Source: Archilochus colubris
Taxonomy: Eukaryota; Chordata; Aves; Apodiformes; Trochilidae
Length of the DNA stretch: 64,000 nucleotides
Direction of reading: 5' to 3'
NCBI GenBank assembly: GCA_023079485.1
Contig: CM041085.1
Coordinates: 33,713,121-33,777,120 of the forward strand
Position numbers and translations under genes: made by a program. Under the pieces are notes generated by a model that had not been told where the DNA came from, made no database searches, and was given only the letters and a program-made list of their open reading frames with translations. This document shows positions 54,101 through 62,040 of the stretch, one piece after another; position 1 is the stretch's first letter; each line of letters opens with the position of its first letter.

Positions 54101-56294
54101 TTGAGACCTGTGCTACTAATTATGCTCTGAAATTTTTCTCAGACTGCCTGATTCTTTGTGGTAGGTCAGGAACCTGATCTCTGGGATCAACCATTACCAG
54201 CTCAACAGTAATGAAATAAGAAGCTGCTTACAGCAAGACATGAAAAGGCTGCACACAGCAGTGTACATGTAGTGATACTAAGAACGCTTGGAGCTGGAAC
54301 GTTGCCGAACTTGGCAATTTCTTTTTTTTTTTTAAAGATATTTTAATTGATCCCACTGCCATGTTTTCTCAATGCTAGAATTCTTCCAAACATCTGGCTG
54401 GGAAGTTGCCCTCGGCAGCTGGAGCATGTGACTGTCAAGCTGAAGCACGAGCTGGGTGTCACGGCTGTGATGAACTTCCAGACCGACTGGGACATTGTTC
54501 AAAACTCCTGGGGCTGCAACCGCTACCCAGAACCCATGAGCCCTGAAATCCTCATCAGACTGTATAAAGAGGAAGGTCTTGCTTATGTCTGGATGCCAAC
54601 CCCAGACATGAGCACCGAAGGTAATTTGATAGCAACAAACCCTTTACATTGTTAATTCGACCCTCGTGGGTTTTTTCCTGTGTAAATTTTGCATAAAAGT
54701 ACATCCAACACATGAGATGTGATTTCTCTGTGTGTGCTGTCTCTAACAAGTTACTCATATTTCCTTGTAGGCAGAGAGGCCATCTAAAATACTTTGTGTC
54801 TGGCAATACCTGTGTATTTGAGTTTAAAAACATCCAAAACTGATACCTGCTTGACTGTTTTTGCTTTCAATTTGAATTTAGCTATATAATGAAAATGTGC
54901 TGTGTAGGTGGAAGAACACAAAGCTGCACAGCAGGACAACTTGCCATTCTTTCTGGTTAAAAATGGAGAGCCAGTGCTATGTGCCTGACTCTGACATTCC
55001 CTGTCCCCAAAAAATCATTATTCAACTATAGTATCCCAGTCTGATGCTGGGATAAATTATCTCAGTAGAGCCATTCATATAATTATTTGTAATTAATTTA
55101 TAATGCTCATGTTGTAACAGAAATTATTATTTTTAATTCTTTCATTGGAATGCTTGGTTCAAATTTCCAACCAGTAGGTTAGAAAGGTGCATGTTTTCCA
55201 GTGACTAGCTGACCAGAAGGATGCTTTTAATAGAGTTAAATACTGCTACTACAAATAGAGAACTGACATCTCAGTAATAGGACATCAGTGAAGAGAGGAG
55301 ACCTTAAAACAGGGATTTGAAAAAGCTTAAAGTCAGTGCTTGTCTGTGCCATAAGTAAAAGGTAGGGTCTAATGTCTGCAGGTTCAGTTCCTGGAGTAAC
55401 AGAAAGAAAGGCATCAGCAAGTAGGATACAGTTATACCTTTGGGAGGCAGAGAGACTGTTCTGTGTTGATTAACCATATGCTTAGTACACAATTAAATCA
55501 TAACAGTATGAAGTTGTACAGGAAAGTACTCTTCTGCTCCTCCTCCCTTACCTACTGGCAAAATGGCCTTCAGTACAGTGTTTTGGAAAGCAGCATTATA
55601 TGGGTAGCTTCAGAAACCTCTGGTACTAAAAAACATTGCACTTTTGGCTCGATAACTCTATGCTATATACAATGTACAGTTTGATGTAATTTGCTGCCTT
55701 ATCTCAGTTCTTGTGAAAATTAATATGCCATACACATTCAGTGTTAATCAGAATGTATATTTGGAGAAGACTTGGGGCATTTTACGGATTTTGTTTGATC
55801 TGCATTACTGTTGACAGAAGAAACAAAGGTAGAAGATAATTTGGGGGAAAAAAGAAGGAAAAAAAAAAGAAAAAAAATGATAAAAAAAGAAAACCTAAAA
55901 TTATGTCAGGCTTGCCATTGTGATTCACAGTGCATCAGACTGTACAGACATAACCTCAACTGTGAAGCTGGCTTTCTGAAATGCAAATGACTGTGCCTTC
56001 TTTTTAACCTTAGGAAGAGTACAGATGTTGCCTCAAGCTGTCTGCCTCTTACACGGGCTGCTGGAGAATGGACACACAGTCTATGTCCACTGCAATGCTG
56101 GTGTTGGGAGGTCTACAGCAGCTGTCAGTGGCTGGCTGAGGTACGTGATGGGTTGGAGCCTGAGGAAGGTGCAGTACTTTTTGGTGTCCCGGAGACCTGC
56201 TGTCTACATTGATGAGGAAGCTCTGAATCGTGCTGAAGATGATTTCTATCAGAAATTTGGCCGTCTTCATTCCTCATGCAAAGTACAAGAGTAG
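17921..56294 (+). CDS. EPM2A: EPM2A, laforin glycogen phosphatase (complete, 4 exons)
   Basis: Laforin binds glycogen through a CBM20 module and removes phosphate from it with a dual-specificity phosphatase domain. It also partners the E3 ligase malin. Loss in humans causes Lafora disease. Join 17921-18182, 31770-31944, 54379-54620 and 56014-56294: 960 nt, 319 residues plus stop (human 331). All introns are GT/AG with phases 1, 2, 1, and exons 2 and 3 (175 and 242 nt) equal the human lengths as I recall them. The CBM20 module occupies roughly residues 1-111 (Trp32, Trp86) and the phosphatase roughly 143-312. Catalytic Cys253 and Arg259 lie in HCNAGVGRS and the general acid is Asp222 in PTPDMSTEG. 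There is no signal peptide, as expected for a cytosolic protein. The start was chosen because MLFRFGVV matches the laforin N-terminus and the ATG has G at -3. The copy looks intact. Confidence 0.97.
18373..18384 (+). repeat. G12 run in the CpG island
   Basis: Twelve consecutive G bases lie 190 bases inside intron 1, surrounded by further G runs (ggtgggtgg, gtgggagcggg). The stretch could form a G-quadruplex in DNA or nascent RNA and is also prone to length error in assembly. Confidence 0.8.
20242..20263. promoter_or_regulatory. Perfect inverted repeat with two GATA motifs
   Basis: The arms ATGATAAGCA and TGCTTATCAT are exact reverse complements separated by two A bases. Each arm holds a TGATAAG GATA-factor core, facing each other. 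The dyad is in EPM2A intron 1, about 2.1 kb after exon 1. A regulatory role is only inferred. Confidence 0.3.
25184..25312 (-). mobile_element. CR1 LINE 3' tail, minus strand
   Basis: The stretch starts with catagaatcatagaatcata, the complement of the CR1 terminal repeat, followed by ggttggaagggacctcagag and catcgagtccaaccc, the hallmark avian CR1 3' UTR. It then reaches the end of the reverse-transcriptase ORF (catggcactgagtgcc) and stops. Only about 130 bases survive 5' truncation. Confidence 0.9.
26244..27270 (-). mobile_element. Solo ERVL-like LTR (about 1.03 kb)
   Basis: The element begins tgtcttggtttagg and ends acactaacccaagaca. It therefore has TG...CA ends inside an imperfect terminal inverted repeat. 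It is flanked by atcac (26239-26243) and gtcac (27271-27275), a 5-base target-site duplication with one mismatch, as expected for ERVL-type insertions. Read on the minus strand, it follows the avian ERVL LTR layout, including GTGAGAAGCTGCT, an AAAGAAGGGGAAAA segment and a TTATATAAAAG box (complement of about 27070-27085). It is G+C-richer than its surroundings. There is no internal retroviral sequence, so it is a solo LTR left by recombination. Open frames inside it (such as 26584-27162) are incidental. Confidence 0.8.
30135..30150. repeat. (AT)8 microsatellite
   Basis: Eight AT units lie inside a longer imperfect stretch of ATATG/ATAC-like sequence (30112-30172) in intron 1. Confidence 0.8.
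31770..31944 (+). CDS. EPM2A: EPM2A coding exon 2 (end of CBM20 and linker)
   Basis: The exon is 175 nt, entered in phase 1 after ttctgttctag and left in phase 2 at CCAG before gtaaaa. It encodes [30 protein letters not shown] and [19 protein letters not shown], residues 88-145 plus part of Arg146. This is the last strand region of the CBM20 module and the linker into the phosphatase. The length equals that of human exon 2. Reading past the donor meets a stop at once (agg taa), so intron 2 retention would truncate the protein. Confidence 0.97.
33787..33885. repeat. GATAA cluster and A/C-rich tract
   Basis: The first part carries four same-direction GATAA words at 33791, 33801, 33808 and 33818. 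The second part is A/C-rich low complexity with a C7 run. It may be simple-sequence drift rather than a functional site. Confidence 0.5.
36226..37082 (-). mobile_element. CR1 LINE fragment (about 0.86 kb), minus strand
   Basis: On the + strand it opens with agaatcatagggttcataga, the CR1 tail complement, and gttggaagggacctctaaa. It continues through the C-terminal reverse-transcriptase region (a minus-frame piece reads [20 protein letters not shown]) and on to cacctctccagtttgtccag. Interrupted frames and base changes show it is older than the copy at 42905. It is 5'-truncated near 37082. Confidence 0.9.
38185..38750 (-). mobile_element. CR1 LINE fragment with an open RT end, minus strand
   Basis: The tail complement catagaatcatagaatcctt is followed by ggttggaagggacctcgaaa. 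On the minus strand the C-terminal CR1 ORF2 frame is uninterrupted for over 150 codons ([20 protein letters not shown], then [19 protein letters not shown], then [20 protein letters not shown]). The frame differs from the 42905 copy, so it is another subfamily. The copy is 5'-truncated and not a host gene. Confidence 0.92.
39659..39680. repeat. T22 homopolymer run
   Basis: Twenty-two T bases in intron 2. No identifiable retroposon adjoins it. Confidence 0.8.
42905..43651 (+). mobile_element. CR1 LINE fragment with intact C-terminal ORF2, plus strand
   Basis: About 750 bases of CR1 in + orientation. The ORF2 C-terminus is open for 206 codons (42946-43566), from [20 protein letters not shown] through [20 protein letters not shown] to [18 protein letters not shown] short 3' UTR follows (ggttggactcgatgatctct) with the terminal ttctgtgattctatgattct tail. 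Lack of stops and close similarity to the copy at 580-808 suggest a fairly young subfamily. It is 5'-truncated, lacks the endonuclease and most of the RT, and so cannot move by itself. Confidence 0.93.
45783..46310 (-). mobile_element. Old, diverged CR1 copy, minus strand
   Basis: The sequence resembles ancient amniote CR1 3' regions in reverse: catagatcataggctcagag, then the segments gatgagactctacagccttg, ctaccattaaaaagcttttc and ttcatgtcctctccacagca. Similarity by eye is weaker than for the other copies, and the far end (after about 46110) is uncertain. Confidence 0.6.
49087..49112. repeat. Imperfect GT repeat
   Basis: A short GT-rich run (gtgtgcgtgtgtatgtgttt onward) with interruptions in intron 2. 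Confidence 0.7.
51100..51135. repeat. A18 run followed by GAAAAA units
   Basis: A homopolymer of 18 A bases grades into gaaaaagaaaaagaag. It looks like a decayed poly(A) tail or simple repeat. No adjoining retroposed gene is recognised. Confidence 0.75.
51538..51660 (-). mobile_element. Probable MIR SINE fossil
   Basis: On the + strand the run cagtcatttattcatttaat, then cttaaggtaggtaaatatta, then tgatggagaaatgaagtg follows the complement of the MIR consensus 3' half as I remember it (cattTAATcctcacaac, gaGGTAGGTAcTATTAT, cagATGaGGAAActgag). MIR is an ancient amniote CORE-SINE, and only a few diverged copies survive in birds. It may extend to about 51690. The call rests on memory of the consensus. 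Confidence 0.55.
54379..54620 (+). CDS. EPM2A: EPM2A coding exon 3 (phosphatase domain, N-terminal half)
   Basis: The exon is 242 nt, the same length as in human as I recall. It is entered in phase 2 after tcaatgctag and left in phase 1 at GAAG before gtaatt. It encodes residues 146-226: [40 protein letters not shown], and [16 protein letters not shown] with the likely general acid Asp222. This is the first half of the dual-specificity phosphatase fold. If intron 3 were retained, the frame would run 11 more codons and stop at 54655, removing the catalytic Cys. Confidence 0.97.
54621..56013 (+). other. EPM2A: EPM2A intron 3
   Basis: A 1.39 kb intron, donor gtaatt and acceptor ccttctttttaaccttag. 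It is A+T-rich with an A-rich low-complexity tract (55847-55895) about 120-165 bases before exon 4. No gene or recognisable transposon lies inside. Confidence 0.92.
55847..55895. repeat. A-rich purine tract
   Basis: Almost 50 bases of A with scattered G (gaaaaaagaaggaaaaaaaa onward). It lies shortly upstream of the EPM2A exon 4 acceptor. Confidence 0.75.
56014..56294 (+). CDS. EPM2A: EPM2A coding exon 4 (catalytic half and C-terminus)
   Basis: The exon is 281 nt from the AG at 56012-56013 to TAG at 56292-56294. It encodes residues 227-319: [20 protein letters not shown], then the signature [20 protein letters not shown] with Cys253 nucleophile and Arg259, then [15 protein letters not shown] and [20 protein letters not shown], ending [10 protein letters not shown]. 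The human protein as I recall it has Cys where this one has Ser265, just after the loop, and ends in a different short tail. The catalytic core is intact. Confidence 0.97.
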
Positions 56295-56605
56295 AAAGGC
56301 AGAAGAGGGAGGGGAAGTGGAATGCTTGCATGGGAACCACAAGGGCTTAGACATAATGAGTCAGACACCTGCCACTCCTCCTCAGATTATAAACTTGTCA
56401 TAATGGTTGTGAGAGGTGTTGTATTTTTTTTCTTGATTTAAGCTGATATGATTCATGTTTCTAGGCCTTTTGCTGCAAGAATGAGACCTAGAAACTCTGC
56501 AAAAGAAAACTTAGATTTTAATTTCATTACTTCCCTACAAGAACTGAGGTTTTAGGGTAGATGCTAAGCAATGCGTGATAATAAATAGTTTGAGTTGACA
56601 GTATT
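56295..56605 (+). other. EPM2A: Probable EPM2A 3' UTR (short form)
   Basis: Non-coding sequence from the stop codon to about 20 bases past the AATAAA at 56580. The end is inferred. A longer form using later signals, for example AATAAA at 57967, is possible. Confidence 0.5.
56580..56585 (+). promoter_or_regulatory. EPM2A: Candidate EPM2A poly(A) signal
   Basis: A canonical AATAAA (tgataataaatagtttgag) 286 bases after the stop codon, followed by TG-rich sequence (agtttgagttgacag). It is the first such signal after the stop. Confidence 0.5.
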
Positions 56606-56640
56606 AAGTTAATACTGAGTGAGCTAATACAGTTAGTTAG

Positions 56641-56704
56641 GTTAATGGTTGGAGCTGATGATCTTAATAGTCTTTTCCAACCATAATGATTCTGTGGTTC
56701 TGTA
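56641..56704 (+). mobile_element. CR1 3' tail fragment, plus strand
   Basis: The segment ggttggagctgatgatctta then gtcttttccaaccataatga and ttctgtggttctgt is the CR1 3' UTR end with its degenerate octamer repeat. About 65 bases survive. It lies just beyond the first EPM2A poly(A) signal. Confidence 0.75.
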
Positions 56705-59317
56705 TTTCAGCAATAGGAAAGAGAAGGCATTCTCAGAAAAACAGGTACACAGGTTGACTGGATTAAGGCTCAGGTTAGTATGGAGCTGATCATCATCAAA
56801 GCTACTCAGTTATTTTAGGTGGGGTGTACATTATTGAAGTGTTTTTGAGTAAATTTTTAGACAAATAGCATTAATGAAAAAGACCAGGGGGTAACTGATT
56901 TTTCAACTCAGTTTCTTAAGCAAAAAGCTAATGTCTAATACAATGAAGTAAGATTTGCTCTCTTTGACTATCTAGTTAATGTTAAAAATTATGAGTTACA
57001 GCTACATGCTTTTATTACCTTGGGTTTATCCTGTGATGTGGCAGGAAGAGAGAAAACAGGTCCACATACTGCTGTCTTATTCTGTTGCAGGGAAGAACTG
57101 CTATTTATTATAATATCCTAGGCTGTGAGATCTCTAAGCCAAAGCTATATTTTGCTCTTCTGGTCTATGCAGTGCTGCACAGTTGGCTCCCTCAGGGGTG
57201 GGTCAAGCTAAGCAGTAACCATTGGATATATAGGAACTGTGTGCTAAGCCTCTGGGCATGATTGATGCCACAGTCTCTGTGGTGTTGACCTAGATGGATT
57301 TCTTCTCTATAGGAAAAGTGTCTCCTTCTTGCAGAAGCAATGTGTGGATGCTCACAGCTGCAAGATTTGGCCAAGCAAAGCAAATATGTTCCTGTACAAG
57401 AGTGAAGAGAAACTCTGAGGAGGGTTTCTCTGGAGTGTAGCCTCAAAAGTCTAATGCTGGCTTTGTGGATGATCTCTTATGTTTTCCAGTCCTGGTTAAA
57501 CCCTTAGCTAAAATAAGCAGTGGCATCAACAGCTTCCAGGCCTTCTCAGGCAAAAGCAATTTGCTGTAGGCTAAGTCGAGGAGGGAGGGGAGAGAAAGCA
57601 TTTCCTAAGGAACAGAGAATTAAGGATGCATAAGCATTAAGAAACCTAATTTCTATAGGTTTGTTCTTCAGTGAAATATATTTTTTTCCATACAGCCTGT
57701 CTGTCTAAAGACTTAATCATTGCCAGAGTAGTATAGCTGATAAAGACCGGTTATCTTAATACCTAATACGTTAGATATGAACTTTTTACAGACAATGTCC
57801 AGAATAATATGTTTTATTTGTCCTACACTTCAATCATCTTAAAAAGGATAAACTATTTATTTAAGTTATTCTGTGTGTGTGGTGTTGATACTGACTTTGT
57901 TTTCTATTTTTTTGCTTTGAAATAACACTGCCTGGTCAGAAAGTGGATGAGAAAATCTCTCTTTTAAATAAAAACATAATGACAATTCCAGCAGACCATT
58001 TGTTGTATGTTTTTGGCTCCCAATTTCATAGCAAAAAGGGTCATGATTGATATTTCTGTATAGGGGTGGGACCATCCATTTTAATGGTAAAAGCCCATTT
58101 CTAACCTGCTACGCTGTGTTAGTTTTGTTAGGCTGCTGAAAAGGAAATCTCAAAAAGAGGAGGAAAATGGATTTCTGCTGGTATGAGCATTTGTGTTTGC
58201 TGCCCTGTTACAGCCAGGTTTTTACCTCTCTTAATTTGAAGAAGAAAGCAAAATTTACTACATGGAATGAGACCATTTATAACTTCAGGTACTTAGAGTA
58301 TCTCAATGTCATTATTAGGCCAAAGAATAGTAAATATTCTTTCCCAGGGCTATGTATATGAAGGACTTGAGGAAAGGTAGCACTTATGAGTGGTTTTGCA
58401 ACAAATGCAAACCACTGAGGTACGAGTTGGGTTTTCAGGGATGTAGTTTTATTAGTCTTTTGCCTTTTGACATCAGGAAAGTACTAAGGAGAGCCATCTA
58501 CATTTTTAGTTAGTCAGTGCAGCCTGGTAAAAGGAGGCTGGGCTGGTTGGCATTACTGTTGAATACCTTCTTTTCTCCCTTACTCCTTCCTTGTTATTTC
58601 ACATTTTAACTTAGGTTCCTTTGGCACTTATCTCTAGTTTCTTAGGTTGTAACTTTTGAGTCTTCCCTTTCTGTTTGCACAGTAGAAAGCAAAATGGAGC
58701 TCTGGAGGTGGCTGGAACTGCAGAATTTATACCTGGTTGTCCTTGAAAAGTTTTCACGAGTGGCAACTTAATTCTGTGTGCTGCACAAAAAACAAGTGCA
58801 AAACAGTGTCTCTGCTCTGAGATGGGATTAAAATTTGAGGGTGCCAGTCAAGCCATCATGGGCAAAAATAAAGGGCAAAGATAGGCTGTAGGTTGTGCAG
58901 GGGTAGGTAATAAAATCCCTGTTTAAATCAAGAATGCAAAAACTCATACTTACTCCATTACCTACTATGATGGCCTTTTTGAATTCTTGTTTACTTTACA
59001 CACTGAATTTACTGGTTTGTAACTGAGAAAAAAAAATTTATTTGAAGTACTCAAATAGTATTACCTAGCTGCTTCTTTTAATCTTTGTCATTAAATTAGA
59101 ATGAGAGGGTTCAAACCAATAGCAGAGTTTTCAAAAAGATAAATAATATGTTTCTTTCAAAAACTACAATGGAACTTTCAACTACTACAACAGGACTGTG
59201 TAACAGGTAACTATGAAAACACATTTAGGAACATCATATCTACTGCAGAAGCATATGTTTGGCAAGCAAGCCCTGCCTTCTTAAAAGATAATGAACATCA
59301 GGCTAGCCTTAGGTAAA

Positions 59318-59348
59318 ATGGAAATAGATTAATGGAAATAGATTAATG
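59318..59348. repeat. Tandem 14-base duplication
   Basis: The unit atggaaatagatta occurs twice back to back with no mismatch. It is too short to infer function. Confidence 0.85.
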
Positions 59349-61964
59349 TAGCAGAAGCCAGGATATAAGATAAATGTCTCCAACTCTGTTTACATACTCA
59401 GGGGTAAATCAACACCTCTGAAATTACTGCCTTAAAAATATTCTGCAGGAAAAATTCTCCATTTGTCTGTAGCTTAAAGGAAAGGCTGCTCTGAGGGAAT
59501 GATAGAATGTATAAATGGTGGAAGTTTAAAAGTATTAATCCTTTTTCTGTTGCTCAGTGACACAATGACATCACCAACAGCAAGACTGAGCCATATGACT
59601 TCATAATTGATCTTCTTCCTAAATTAAGAGAGGAAAGCAATTTTTTCAAGGGTAATGACATTACCATAATTACATAGTTGTGAAGTGAGTAACCAAAATA
59701 CATCTTCTTGGCCTTTCAGTTATGCTGAGTGAACCTGTAGGGTGTTAGTTCTTAATCAAACATATTTTTCTCTTCCTCAGCCTTTCAACCCCAAGATGCT
59801 TCATTCCAATTGTGAATAGTTTATAAATGGTTTTGTGACTAAGAATTACCATATTTGTAAAGATAAGTAAAGCATATTTTATTAAGCCTTTTTGAGATAT
59901 GAAGGCTTGTCTGGGGATAAGGAAATAAATGTTATACCTTGTAAAATAAAGATGGTGACACAGTGAACCTTGGCCCAAATGATTCAACCTTGTTGTGCTT
60001 AAACATGTTGTCTCATTTGGGAGATTGAATTTATAAAGATTACAGGATAATGTCTGTGATTTGATAATGACTTAAATGCTGATGTTATTATATTTACATC
60101 AAAGAAAATGGAAGGCCTGTTTATTCATGAGCTAGTAGAATGTTAAATGATATCTCATTCTTGGTTTAGATGATATGAGGAAAAAGCATAAAACAGCTGC
60201 CAGGAAAAATTTTCAAATGCTGGGCAGGTTTCTATGGTCTTTACTTAATGTCATTATAACAAAATTTGTTTTGTGGTAATGCAGTTTCATCAGGAAAATA
60301 ATTAAGAGTCGGGCTACCATCCAAGAGAAGCAGCCATGTTTAAGTTGGGCAGCCAGCCCAAAGTTACTGCAGCAAATCAAATGCTGAAAATAAATCCAAT
60401 CTCAAAAAATTCAATAAAATACATAAACACAGAGATTAAGAAATGAATATAAAAACTGCATTTGGAGAAAGGCAAAAATATATAAACCACAATCCCAGCT
60501 AGTGTCAAAGGAAAAATATTTTGCAAATGCAACAACTCAATTGAAAACATAATCAATATGTTAGATAAAAGTCTAGTTTGTATTTAAAGTTCACTAGCCA
60601 GTTAAAGGGATACCACCAAACTACTTGGTCTTAAAATGCAGTCACAATATTGAGCTGTATAAAGAAAGAAACATGGAAGGGTAAGCTCTCAAGAACACAG
60701 ACCACTTTTATACCCTCCCTTGAGCAACTAACTCATGGGGTAAGCAGGTAAGGCTTTATGAGCACAAAAGTAGTTGCTGGCACATTGCAGTCTGGCAGTC
60801 AAATAAATCCCTTGCAGAGAGATGTGTTGTTCTGAAATAGGATCAATAAGGCTATGCTTCAGAAGAACTGACAAGAAGGGCACCTTTTAAAATATGCTTG
60901 GATCATAGCTCTGAATGGAAGTAGAAACAAACATATGTTTTGATGGAGTCTTTCCACATATGTCTTTCTGGAAAAGGAAAGCCCATTTTGAGGTCTTTTG
61001 CCCTGCAACACCTGTGTTGAAAACCAGAGCACCAGAATGGGAAATTATGAGCAGCAGTGGGCCTAACCCAAATTAGTTAATTATTAAATGGCATGATTCA
61101 GACTATCAGCAAGTTTGGCAGAGCTGGCCAAATTCAGAGGAAGGCTAATGTGTGGGTGTCTGGGGCACTGGCATGAGAGAGCAAAAACTGCAGAACCCAG
61201 ATGGTCCAGCAGGATCCTGCCAGGAGAAGAGTGGAATGGAAAACAAGAGATGGGTTCTGTGCCGAGTGCTGCCTCTGACTTTGCAGGTGAGATGGGTTAT
61301 TTAATCTCTTTACTTGGGTTGTTCTCTTAATATGGCATAAAAGATACCTAACCTCAGTCTTCTGTCATTAATTGGATGGGACAATTGCTGTTTTCAGTTT
61401 CTTCACCCACAGTGTTTCTATAGGTGCCTGTACTTGTTCAGAAACCATAGCAAATACTTTGCAACTCCCTGTTAATATAACCTAAATCATTGAATTAAAT
61501 TTCACAGGGAGTTACTTCTCCCTGACCCCAACATTCTTCCCTGCCACATGTGAGTATTGCAGTTTGATTGCACTCAAAGGTAGCACACAGTTTAGCAATA
61601 AGAAGCAGGACAATGGTCTGGCTTTCTTCCCAACAGGGATAACTTGCCTAGAATTAAGTAAGCATGAAGAGATGTCATCATCTTCACTCAGACTTAATGT
61701 AGCTTTCTTAGTGCCTTAAATGGCACTTTCCATCCAAGTGACCTCTTCTGACAGTAATGAAAGCAATCATGATAGGATGTTCTCAGCAGCGTTGGAGATG
61801 TCATTAGCAAAGTGGTTTTAGGTTTGCTTTTCTTACAAACTTTAATTTAGATACCCAGTTATTGGCAACTAAAATTGAAAATGCTGCTCTGAAGTGTAGA
61901 CATCTTCCACTCTCCCTAAACAGCAAAATAACACATTATCTTGCAGTAATTCTCATGCAAGGGA

Positions 61965-62040
61965 CTGCAAAAAAACTTAAAACAAAACAAAAAACCGACC
62001 AACCAAACAACAAAAAAACCATGACAAAAACCCACCACAT
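61965..62040. repeat. A/C-rich low-complexity tract
   Basis: About 75 bases composed nearly only of A and C on the + strand (aaacaaaacaaaaaaccgac and similar). It is like the tracts at 6651-6780 and 33825-33885. Confidence 0.7.

Larger units (their letters stand above)
31945..54378 (+). other. EPM2A: EPM2A intron 2
   Basis: A 22.4 kb intron holding most transposons of the window: minus CR1 copies at 36226-37082 and 38185-38750, a plus CR1 at 42905-43651, an old minus CR1 at 45783-46310, a probable MIR fossil at 51538-51660, and several simple repeats. The acceptor (ccatgttttctcaatgctag) has a short pyrimidine tract, with a T-rich run about 45-60 bases upstream. No extra exon is recognisable. 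Confidence 0.9.
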
